Both the position numbers and the translations under genes were made by a program. This document shows positions 6,120-11,596 of a stretch of DNA of 11,596 nt, in pieces. How positions within the stretch are numbered: the stretch's first letter is position 1; every line of letters starts with the position of its first letter. Source of the DNA: F23-B02 sp963620985. Its GTDB lineage: Bacteria; Bacillota; Clostridia; Oscillospirales; Oscillospiraceae. The stretch is from contig CAVFCI010000063.1 of assembly GCA_963620985.1 (NCBI GenBank), forward strand, positions 1 to 11,596. The letters run 5' to 3'. The notes below the pieces were generated by a model. It did no database searches and was not told where the DNA came from. It was given only the letters and a program-made list of their open reading frames with translations.

Positions 6120-7382
6120 ATGAGCACTGTCGAAAAGATCAACTTCGTAATAATGTGCATATTCTTCCTGTGCTATTCATATCAGTTTATCTATATCCCC
6201 ATCGGGCTTATAATGCACAGGCGCGGCTCATATCTTGAAAGCCGCGGCAAGCGCGTTGCGGTGCTCATCGCGGCGCGAAACGAGCAGGCCGTCATCGGTC
6301 AGCTCATTGACAGTATCCGCGCACAGAACTATCCCCAGCAGCTGATCGACATCGTTGTCGGTGCGGATAACTGCACCGACCGCACCGCCGAGATAGCCCG
6401 TATGCGCGGTGCGCGGGTTTTCGAGCGGCGCGATACGGAGCATGTCGGCAAGGGCTATGTGCTCAACTTTCTGCTGTACAGGCTTCAGGAGCTCGGCCTG
6501 AGCTACGATGCGTATATCGTCATCGACGCGGACAACATCCTCGACCCCAACTATATTGCCGCAATGTGCGGCTGCGCGGAGCAGGGGCACGACATCATCA
6601 CCTGCTACCGCAACTCGAAAAACTACGGCGACAACTGGATCTCCGCGGGCATCGGCCTGTGGTTCCTGCGCGAGTCGCGCTATCTCAACGGTGCGCGTGC
6701 CGCGGTCGGCAGCAGCTGCGCGGTCTCGGGCACGGGCTTTCTCTTCACGCGCAGGATCCTCGAGCGCTGCGGCGGCTGGCACTTCTTCCTTTTGACCGAG
6801 GACATTGAGTTCACCATCGACAATGTCACCGACGGCGTGAAGATCGGCTACTGCCCGGACGCGATCGTCTATGACGAGCAGCCTGTGACCTTCTCACAGT
6901 CGTGGCGGCAGCGTATGCGCTGGTCACGCGGCTATATGCAGGTGTTCGCACGCTACGGCGGCAGGCTCGTGCGCGGCATGCTGCGCGGCAGCTTCTCTTG
7001 CTACGACATGGCCATGTCGATCATGCCGGCAGCCGTCCTCACGGGGCTGAGCATCGTCGTGAACGTAGGCGCTGCGATCATGAATCTGCTCGGCGGCGGC
7101 GACTGGGCGGCGCTCGGCATATCGGTCGGGCAGACGCTTATGAGCCTGTATCTTACGCTGTTTGCCATCGGCGCGATAACGACGCTCAGCGAGTGGCGGA
7201 ACATCCGCTGCACTCCGTCAAAGAAGCTGCTTTACGCGCTCACCTTCCCCCTGTTCATGCTGACCTTCGTGCCCATCTGCATAGCGGCAATGTTCAAAAA
7301 CCCCGGCTGGAAGCCCATCGTTCACACCCGCAGTCTCGACTCCGTCCCCTCGCAGGAAAAAGCTCAGAAGCTCAGCGCTTAG
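6120..7382 (+). CDS. Membrane glycosyltransferase, family GT2
   Basis: 420 residues. A processive-type GT2 enzyme that joins sugars from nucleotide sugars into a polymer or glycolipid at the inner membrane. One N-terminal helix (about 8-30) leads into a catalytic domain with VAVLIAARNE (46-55), GADNCTDRT (81-89), the metal-binding DAD (136-138), the acceptor-site SGTGFLF (203-209), the catalytic-base LTEDIEF (225-231) and the QRMRW motif (264-268). Three helices follow (about 293-320, 333-356, 370-391). This is the architecture of IcaA/PgaC, hyaluronan and cellulose synthases, but with fewer helices than BcsA. The ribosome site GAGGTGA (6109-6115) sits 4 bases before ATG. It stands alone in its transcript: no deacetylase, c-di-GMP receptor or export partner is next to it, so the product is unknown. 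Confidence 0.92.
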   Translation: MSTVEKINFVIMCIFFLCYSYQFIYIPIGLIMHRRGSYLESRGKRVAVLIAARNEQAVIGQLIDSIRAQNYPQQLIDIVVGADNCTDRTAEIARMRGARVFERRDTEHVGKGYVLNFLLYRLQELGLSYDAYIVIDADNILDPNYIAAMCGCAEQGHDIITCYRNSKNYGDNWISAGIGLWFLRESRYLNGARAAVGSSCAVSGTGFLFTRRILERCGGWHFFLLTEDIEFTIDNVTDGVKIGYCPDAIVYDEQPVTFSQSWRQRMRWSRGYMQVFARYGGRLVRGMLRGSFSCYDMAMSIMPAAVLTGLSIVVNVGAAIMNLLGGGDWAALGISVGQTLMSLYLTLFAIGAITTLSEWRNIRCTPSKKLLYALTFPLFMLTFVPICIAAMFKNPGWKPIVHTRSLDSVPSQEKAQKLSA

Positions 7383-7383
7383 T

Positions 7384-7490
7384 TTTGGAGGCACATTGAG
7401 GTTCCTACGGATACGCATATTGCGGTGCCCCGACCGGAGACTGCTGACGAAGCAAATGTATTGGCGCAATGCAGCAACGCAGCCGAAAAG
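7384..7490 (+). repeat. Dispersed repeat R3 (subtype B, forward)
   Basis: Begins within two bases of the glycosyltransferase stop with TTTGGAGGCACATTGAGG, then CCTACGGATACG, ATATTGCGGTGCCCCGACCG. It matches R4 over about 50 bases and shares with R4 and R6 the extra base and different middle (GAGG/GACG then ACCTAC) that separate subtype B from A. Confidence 0.75.
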
Positions 7491-7536
7491 CTTGCCCTGT
7501 CCGCACAGTCGGAGCTGAAATTCAATATTGAATACC

Positions 7537-7577
7537 AAAAAGATAGTGCAGACTAAAAAATCTACACTATCTTTTTT
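7537..7577. terminator. Intrinsic terminator between R3 and R4, usable in both directions
   Basis: GATAGTG and AGA (7542-7552) pair with TCT and CACTATC (7561-7571) with one mismatch, preceded by five A and followed by six T. It should stop transcripts from the glycosyltransferase, and by its symmetry also transcripts from the other direction. Confidence 0.85.
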
Positions 7578-7593
7578 CAATGCTGCAAATTTG

Positions 7594-7697
7594 CACCGCA
7601 CTCGCGGGAAGCGAAACGTTATGGTTTGTGCCAATATTTCCGGTCGGGACACCGCAATATCCGTATAGGTAGGTACCTCAATGCGCCTCTAAAAAAA
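7594..7697 (-). repeat. Dispersed repeat R4 (subtype B, reverse)
   Basis: The complement from 7690 reads AGAGGCGCATTGAGG, then ACCTACCTATACGG, ATATTGCGGTGTCCCGACCG and at the inner end CCCGCGAGTGCGG. With R3 it forms an inverted pair about 310 bases long. Its outer end is an A-tract touching the -35 box of the next gene. Confidence 0.75.
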
Positions 7698-7726
7698 TTG
7701 ACAATGGAGGCGGCGGGGGATATATT
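7698..7726 (+). promoter_or_regulatory. Sigma-A promoter of the CLC transporter
   Basis: A perfect TTGACA (7698-7703), 17 bases of spacer and TATATT (7721-7726). Transcription would start near 7733, which rules out the ATG at 7730 as a start and leaves a leader of only about 30 bases, too short to hold a fluoride riboswitch. Confidence 0.82.
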
Positions 7727-7762
7727 AATATGTTGTCTGCAAATCGCATGGGAGGTGAGTTC

Positions 7763-9016
7763 GTGGACAAGCTCAGAGACGGCGCGATCAGCGCCGGTAA
7801 ATATTTTCGGACATTTTACCGCTGGGTGCTGCTGTCGGTCGTGACGGGGCTCGTGTGCGGACTGGTCGGCTCCGCGTTTCACCTGACCGTTGACTTCGCA
7901 ACGCGCTTTCGGGCTCTGCACCCGTGGCTGGTGTTCCTGCTGCCGGTAGGCGGCCTCGCTGTTGCGTTCATTTACCGCGTCAGCAAAATGGAGGGCGAGG
8001 GCACGAATAACATCATCGACTCCATCCACGACGGTGAGAGGGTGCCGATCATGCTCGTGCCGGTCATCTTCGCCGCGACAGCTATCACGCACCTCGTCGG
8101 CGGCTCTGCCGGACGCGAGGGCGCGGCCTTGCAGATCGGCGGCGGCATCGGCTACCGCGTCGGTCGGCTTTTGAAGCTCGACGAGAAGGACATGCGCCTT
8201 GTCACTCTCTGCGGCATGAGCGCGGTGTTCGCGGCGCTGTTCGGAACGCCTCTGACCGCGACGATATTCGCGCTTGAGGTCATATCGGTCGGCATACTGT
8301 ACTATTCGGGGCTTATCCCCTGCCTCGTCGCGTCGGTCACGGCCTACGCCGTGTCGCTGCTGTTCGGCATTGCGCCGATGCGCTACTCGGTGGCGCTCGC
8401 GCCGCTGGAGCTTGGCCTTGCGCTGCGCGTGTGTGCGCTGGCGGTTGTCTGCGCCCTTGTCAGCATCGTGTTCTGCGTCGCCATGCACAAAACCGAGCGC
8501 TTTGCGGCAAAGGCCTTCAAAAGCATCTATCTGCGCGCATTTATCGGCGGCGCGATCGTCATCCTCCTCACGCTCATCGTCGGCGACGAGAGCTATAACG
8601 GCATCGGCACGGACATCATCGCCTCCGCCCTCGGCGAGGGCAAAGCGCCGGTCTGGGGCTTTGTGTGGAAGATCGTTTTCACCGCCGTGACCATCGGCTT
8701 CGGCTTCAAGGGCGGCGAGATCGTGCCGACGATGTTCATCGGCGCGGTGCTCGGCTGCACCGTCGGGCCGCTGCTGGGCATACCGGCGCAGTTTGCCGCC
8801 GCCATCGCGCTGGTCGCGGTATTCTGCGGTGCGGTCAACTGCCCTATCGCGTCGATCATCCTCTCGGTCGAGCTGTTCGGCTCGGGCGAGCTGCTGTATT
8901 TTGCGCTCGCCTGCGGCATATCCTACATGCTCTCGGGCTACTTCGGCCTGTACAGCAGTCAGAAGATCATGTACTCCAAGACCCGCGCCGAGTTCATAAA
9001 CCGCTACGCCAAGTAG
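7763..9016 (+). CDS. CLC-family anion transporter, probably fluoride/proton type
   Basis: 417 residues, within the size of bacterial CLC proteins. The GREGA motif (117-121) carries the gating glutamate Glu119, and the C-terminal anion site is FKGGEIVPTMFIGA (315-328). In place of the GSGIP motif of chloride-type proteins it has GTNNII (80-85), which resembles the G-N-N-L-I signature of the CLC-F subclass that exports fluoride in exchange for protons. Roughly ten or more hydrophobic helices are present, with no C-terminal CBS domains. GTG at 7763 is chosen because GGAGGTGA (7751-7758) is ideally placed and an earlier ATG lies before the transcript. It acts alone in the inner membrane. Fluoride specificity is inferred from one motif; a chloride transporter is the alternative. 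Confidence 0.9.
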   Translation: MDKLRDGAISAGKYFRTFYRWVLLSVVTGLVCGLVGSAFHLTVDFATRFRALHPWLVFLLPVGGLAVAFIYRVSKMEGEGTNNIIDSIHDGERVPIMLVPVIFAATAITHLVGGSAGREGAALQIGGGIGYRVGRLLKLDEKDMRLVTLCGMSAVFAALFGTPLTATIFALEVISVGILYYSGLIPCLVASVTAYAVSLLFGIAPMRYSVALAPLELGLALRVCALAVVCALVSIVFCVAMHKTERFAAKAFKSIYLRAFIGGAIVILLTLIVGDESYNGIGTDIIASALGEGKAPVWGFVWKIVFTAVTIGFGFKGGEIVPTMFIGAVLGCTVGPLLGIPAQFAAAIALVAVFCGAVNCPIASIILSVELFGSGELLYFALACGISYMLSGYFGLYSSQKIMYSKTRAEFINRYAK

Positions 9017-9120
9017 TTTTAATGGCGCATTTAGGCTGCACCTATACGGTAATTGCGGTGTCCCGACCGGAAATTGCCGACAAAGCAAAAACTCTGTCGC
9101 TTCACGCGAGTGCGAAGTAG
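9017..9120 (+). repeat. Dispersed repeat R5 (subtype A, single copy)
   Basis: Begins at the T-tract right after the CLC stop: TTTTAATGGCGCATTTAGG, then CTGCACCTATACGG, AATTGCGGTGTCCCGACC, and ends CACGCGAGTGCG. It matches R1 closely over the first 24 bases. No reverse partner is found downstream within this intergenic region. Confidence 0.75.
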
Positions 9121-9157
9121 TATTGTTGCGGCAGTGCAAATATTGCTGCGCACCATG

Positions 9158-9203
9158 CCTTCCCCTTGCGGAGCTTGAGGGGAAGGTGTCGGCGACAGCC
9201 GAC
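9158..9203. repeat. Double-hairpin intergenic repeat
   Basis: CCTTCCCCT (9158-9166) pairs perfectly with AGGGGAAGG (9178-9186). Next comes GTCGGC (9188-9193) pairing with GCCGAC (9198-9203) round a GACA loop, then GGATGAGG. I recall this pattern as a common dispersed repeat of gut clostridia; that is memory, not a search. A third small hairpin, TTTGCC/GGCAAA, follows at 9226-9241. Confidence 0.6.
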
Positions 9204-9283
9204 GGATGAGGTGTTTATCAAATCATTTGCCGTCAGGCAAACACATATTTATATAAAACGTCTTAATTTAATTGGCAGGAAAA

Positions 9284-9317
9284 ATGAGAGCACAGACTTT
9301 GAAATCTGTGCTCTCAT
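9284..9317 (-). terminator. Perfect 13-base hairpin, possible minus-strand terminator
   Basis: ATGAGAGCACAGA (9284-9296) is the exact inverse of 9305-9317, with an 8-base loop. On the minus strand it is followed by TTTTTCC, so it can serve as a terminator for leftward transcription, for instance from the gene at 9568-10452. On the plus strand no T-tract follows. Confidence 0.5.
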
Positions 9318-9440
9318 CAGACTGTCAAAAAACTATGCTGCTGCGTAAGCTGACCGCGCAGCGGGGGAGCTCGAGGGGTAGCGCAGCGTCGGCGCGGCGA
9401 GAAAAGACCCGCCTCGAGTTGGATTATAGCCATCAAAAAC

Positions 9441-9461
9441 GCCTGAGTTATCAGGCTTTTT
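9441..9461. terminator. Intrinsic terminator GCCTGA/TCAGGC
   Basis: A six-pair GC-rich stem with GTTA loop followed by TTTTT on the plus strand; the complement has G and TTTTT after the stem, so it may work in both directions. It lies about 110 bases past the end of the minus-strand transporter gene. Confidence 0.55.
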
Positions 9462-9527
9462 GACGAGCGTAGCGAGATTTTTCGTGAAGCGAAAGCTTCA
9501 CAAAAATGTGGCGTTTGTGAAGCGCGC

Positions 9528-9547
9528 AAAAAAGTCACAGACTTTTT
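9528..9547 (-). terminator. Candidate terminator after the EamA transporter
   Basis: On the minus strand AAAAAGTC, loop TGT and GACTTTTTT begin 20 bases after the stop codon. The stem has only three GC pairs, so it would be weak. Confidence 0.45.
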
Positions 9548-9567
9548 GACACGCTGATTTGGGAGTG

Positions 9568-10452
9568 TCAGGCCTTTGTTCCCGCTATGTGCGGGGGTGT
9601 GTGCCGGTGAAAAAAGTGCGGAACGTACAGGCTCAGCAGGATCAGCGCCGCGCCGCAAACGCCCTGCACGGTGACGGGCTCGCTGAGGAACACAACACCG
9701 AGGAGCGAGGCAAACGCGGGGTTCAGGGCGCACATAAGTCCCGAGGTCTGGCTGCTCAGGTGCGACTGCGCGACCGGCTGAAGCGTGAAGCCGAAGCCCG
9801 TGCACAAAAGCGCGAGCACCAGCACGCAGCCCCACTCCGTGCCGCCGGACGGGATGCGCGGCTGCTCGAAGATAAACGACAGCACAAGCGAGAAAATGCC
9901 TATCGCGCCGACCTCAATGATGCCGACGAGCAGCGCGTCGCACTTATGCGAAAAGCGGTCGGTCGTGATGATGCCCACGGCGTACATAAGCGCCGCGCAC
10001 AGGCAGCAGGCCTCGCCCGGCGTGAAGCCGAACGTGCCGCCGCGCAGGGTCAGCAGTCCCACGCCGCACAGCGCAAGCGCCGCACTGACGATGCTCGCGG
10101 GTTTGGGCAGTCTGCGTATCAGCACCGCCTCTATAAGCGGCACGAACACGATCGCCGTGTTTTCCAGAAACGACACCGTCGAGGTGTCGGTCGTTTTGAG
10201 TGCAGTCAGCTCCAGCGTCATGACGGCGGTGAACACCGCTCCGACCACCGCGCCGCCTATGAGATCGCGGCGGCTCATGTGCCGCAGCCGCTTCCAGAAT
10301 ATAATAAGCAGCACCGCAAAGCCCAGTAAAAAGCGCGCGGCGAGCAGATTGAATGTGCCGAGCGTGGCAAGCCCCGTTTTTGTAAACAAATATGCGCTGC
10401 TGCGCGTCAGAATTACCGCTGCCAGCAGCAGCTGTGCCTGTTTTTGAGTCAT
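9568..10452 (-). CDS. EamA/DMT-family transporter
   Basis: 294 residues with about ten membrane helices in two homologous EamA halves (about 5-133 and 147-283). The second half carries the family pattern QSHLSSQTSGLMCALNPAFA followed by GVVFLSEP. Such proteins move small metabolites such as amino acids or cofactors, mostly outward, in the inner membrane; the substrate cannot be told. The ATG at 10452 is chosen because AGAGGAG (10461-10467 on the complement) lies 8 bases before it; the ATG at 10458 and GTG at 10461 are too close. The gene is divergent from a LysR-type regulator 106 bases away, the classical arrangement of a regulator with its target, so control by that protein is likely. The basic and Pro-rich tail (FFHRHTPPHIAGTKA) is unremarkable. 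Confidence 0.92.
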   Translation of the reverse strand: MTQKQAQLLLAAVILTRSSAYLFTKTGLATLGTFNLLAARFLLGFAVLLIIFWKRLRHMSRRDLIGGAVVGAVFTAVMTLELTALKTTDTSTVSFLENTAIVFVPLIEAVLIRRLPKPASIVSAALALCGVGLLTLRGGTFGFTPGEACCLCAALMYAVGIITTDRFSHKCDALLVGIIEVGAIGIFSLVLSFIFEQPRIPSGGTEWGCVLVLALLCTGFGFTLQPVAQSHLSSQTSGLMCALNPAFASLLGVVFLSEPVTVQGVCGAALILLSLYVPHFFHRHTPPHIAGTKA

Positions 10453-10469
10453 ATCCATCACTCCTCTTG

Positions 10470-10498
10470 ACAGCAGTATAATACGGGTTTATACTTGA
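10470..10498 (-). promoter_or_regulatory. Candidate promoter of the EamA transporter
   Basis: On the minus strand TTTACT and TATACT are 17 bases apart, and the -10 box ends a few bases before the ribosome site, giving a very short leader of about 20 bases before the ATG at 10452. Coordinates cover the two boxes approximately. Confidence 0.45.
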
Positions 10499-10531
10499 GT
10501 AAAGCGAGGTATAGTCAATATTTATATGACT
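10490..10531. promoter_or_regulatory. Intergenic dyads, candidate LysR-type operators
   Basis: TATAC (10490-10494) with GTATA (10509-10513), and AGTCA (10513-10517) with TGACT (10527-10531), form two adjoining inverted repeats between the divergent genes. LysR-type proteins bind interrupted dyads in this position and usually repress themselves while activating the divergent gene. The exact half-sites are inferred. Confidence 0.4.
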
Positions 10532-10558
10532 GTTACTCATATATCAGAGGTGACGCTT

Positions 10559-11428
10559 ATGGACAGCGAGAAATGCACTATTCTGCTGAGCATACTCAAA
10601 AACGGCAGCATGTCAGCGGCGGCGGATGAGCTCAACTATACGCAGTCGGGCATCAGCCGCGCAGTCGAGGCACTGGAGAAGTCGGTCGGCTTTCCGATAC
10701 TCAGCCGCGGGCGCGGCGGCGTGAAGCTGACGCGAGAGGGCGAGGAGCTGCTGCCGTCAATGCGCGAGATCGCGTACTGGTCCGAACAGTTCGACCAGAC
10801 GGCGCAGAAGCTGCGCGGTGTGCAGGTCGGGCGGCTGGCGGTCGGCTCGTCGTATGTAAAGTTTTTCCCGTGGCTGACAAAGATAGTGTCGGGCTTTCAT
10901 GAGAAGTACCCTGGTGTCACGGTGGAGCTCTGCTCGGGTACGAGCACGGAGCTTGCCGCGCGCATGAGCGCAAAGGCGCTCGACTTTGGCATCATAAGCC
11001 GCCGCGAGGGGGCGTTTTCGAGCACCGTCATACTGCACGATGAGCTCGTTGCGATGCTGCCGCCGGAGCATCCGCTGGCGCACAGCGCGTCGGTTCCGGC
11101 GACGATATTCGAGACCGAGCCCTTTATTGAGATACACACCGGCCTTCAGACCGACAACACGCTGTGCTTTATCGACCGCGGCATCACGCCGAATCTGAGC
11201 TTTTCCACGCCCGACAGCTTCATCGCCTGCGGCATGGTCAAGGCCGGACTGGGCGTTGCGCTGGTCAACCGTGTCATCGCCGACGAGCTGTCGGATGCCG
11301 TGGCCTATGTGCCGCTCGACCCGCCCGAGGTCGTCGAGATCTGCGCCGTCACCCCGCCCGACGATGTGATCTCCCCCGCCGCAAAGGTTTTCAAATCCTA
11401 CTTCTTTTCTTTTTCAGAGGCGCATTGA
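10559..11428 (+). CDS. LysR-type transcriptional regulator
   Basis: 289 residues. The N-terminal winged helix-turn-helix (about 1-60) has the family pattern ILKNGSMSAAADELNYTQSG and then ISRAVEALEKSVG and LTREGEELL. Residues about 88-285 form the ligand-binding periplasmic-protein-like domain. The ATG at 10559 is chosen since AGAGGTGA (10546-10553) precedes it and typical family members begin at this point; an ATG at 10526 adds 11 atypical residues. It is divergent from the EamA transporter, which it probably regulates in response to a small molecule. The last codons (SEAH and TGA) lie in repeat R6, so the repeat has rewritten the C-terminus; the length is normal for the family. Confidence 0.94.
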   Translation: MDSEKCTILLSILKNGSMSAAADELNYTQSGISRAVEALEKSVGFPILSRGRGGVKLTREGEELLPSMREIAYWSEQFDQTAQKLRGVQVGRLAVGSSYVKFFPWLTKIVSGFHEKYPGVTVELCSGTSTELAARMSAKALDFGIISRREGAFSSTVILHDELVAMLPPEHPLAHSASVPATIFETEPFIEIHTGLQTDNTLCFIDRGITPNLSFSTPDSFIACGMVKAGLGVALVNRVIADELSDAVAYVPLDPPEVVEICAVTPPDDVISPAAKVFKSYFFSFSEAH

Positions 11429-11531
11429 CGCACCTACCTATACGCAGATTGCGTCAGCACGGTATCGAAAAACTGGCATAAACCACAGCGTTTCGCCTCC
11501 CGCGAGTGCGGCGCAAGTTTTGTCAGCACCG
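11412..11531 (+). repeat. Dispersed repeat R6 (subtype B), overlapping the LysR stop
   Basis: Reads TTTCAGAGGCGCATTGACG, then CACCTACCTATACG, ATTGCG and later CCCGCGAGTGCGG, following R4 closely at both ends but diverging in the middle. Its first bases encode the last residues and stop of the LysR gene. A reverse partner, if any, lies beyond the window. Confidence 0.7.
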
Positions 11532-11560
11532 AAATCGGCGCTGAAGTGGTAAGCTAAAAA

Positions 11561-11596
11561 TGGACACAGAGGGGGTACATTTTGGACAGAGGACAT
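11561..11596. mobile_element. Possible insertion sequence end (IS21-like), cut by window
   Basis: TGGACA occurs at 11561-11566 and 11583-11588, 22 bases apart, with GGACA-like words in between and after. Spaced terminal repeats of this sort, beginning with TG, are seen at the ends of IS21-family elements. No transposase is in the window, so the call rests on the pattern alone. Confidence 0.3.

Larger units (their letters stand above)
9323..9551. repeat. MITE-like element with TGTCAAAAA ends
   Basis: TGTCAAAAA at 9323-9331 and its perfect inverse TTTTTGACA at 9543-9551 bound a non-coding 229-base stretch. It is full of hairpins: GCCTGA/TCAGGC with five T (9441-9461), GTGAAGC with GCTTCAC round a GAAA tetraloop (9484-9501), and AAAAAGTC/GACTTTTT (9529-9547). 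A further TTTTTGAC occurs at 9457-9464. A small non-autonomous transposon is the simplest reading; no transposase or flanking duplication is clear. Confidence 0.4.

Noticed and set aside
7560..7762. Fluoride (crcB) riboswitch ahead of the CLC gene
   Set aside because: The conserved crcB core is not visible and the predicted leader is only about 30 bases.
7619..9139. 506-residue minus-strand ORF
   Set aside because: It is antisense to the CLC gene, composed of Arg/Asp/Ala-rich runs typical of a shadow frame, and has no ribosome site.
9559..10329. 256-residue plus-strand ORF
   Set aside because: Charged low-complexity shadow of the EamA transporter, which has clear family motifs on the other strand.
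1..11596. CRISPR array
   Set aside because: The repeats are about 100 bases, divergent, in both orientations and thousands of bases apart; no regular short repeat-spacer pattern exists.

Overview
The window looks like chromosomal DNA of a GC-rich, low-GC-phylum (Firmicutes) anaerobe, most likely a gut clostridium of the Oscillospiraceae/Ruminococcaceae type. The grounds are strong AGGAGG ribosome binding sites, GC-rich codon use in genes beside AT-rich promoters, Gram-positive style sensor kinase and ABC-2 transporter genes, and intergenic hairpin repeats of a kind I recall from such genomes. The genus cannot be fixed from the sequence.

Layout. 1-73: nothing recognisable. 74-355 (-): a small cysteine-containing protein of unknown function. 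356-965: AT-rich spacer with that gene's promoter, a decayed gene remnant on the minus strand (628-842), and the promoter of the next operon. 966-2790 (+): sensor histidine kinase and OmpR-family response regulator, overlapping by 8 bases, closed by a strong terminator at 2841-2881. 2882-3247: a repeat pair in inverted orientation. 3262-5959 (+): four tightly packed genes for a three-helix membrane protein, an ABC ATPase, an ABC-2 permease and an exported, membrane-anchored protein. 6120-7382 (+): a membrane GT2 glycosyltransferase with its own promoter and leader hairpin. 7384-7697: a second inverted repeat pair enclosing a terminator. 7763-9016 (+): a CLC-family anion transporter, probably of the fluoride-exporting subclass. 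9017-9551: a cluster of palindromic repeats. 9568-10452 (-) and 10559-11428 (+): a divergent EamA-type transporter and LysR-type regulator. 11412-11596: another repeat copy and what may be the end of an insertion sequence.

How it fits together. The kinase and regulator probably sense an envelope signal, and sequence repeats of 11-base period (TTTAA) lie both at their own promoter and just after them, pointing toward the ABC operon. Regulation of the ABC transporter by this pair is an inference from order and these repeats. The LysR regulator probably controls the divergent transporter.

The most unusual feature is a family of about 100-base repeats with six copies here (R1-R6), all intergenic. 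Four are arranged as two inverted pairs, there are two sequence subtypes matching the pairs, and one copy supplies the stop codon of the LysR gene. The TTTAA arrays, the remnant gene at 628-842 and the riboswitch-less CLC transporter are the other points worth following.
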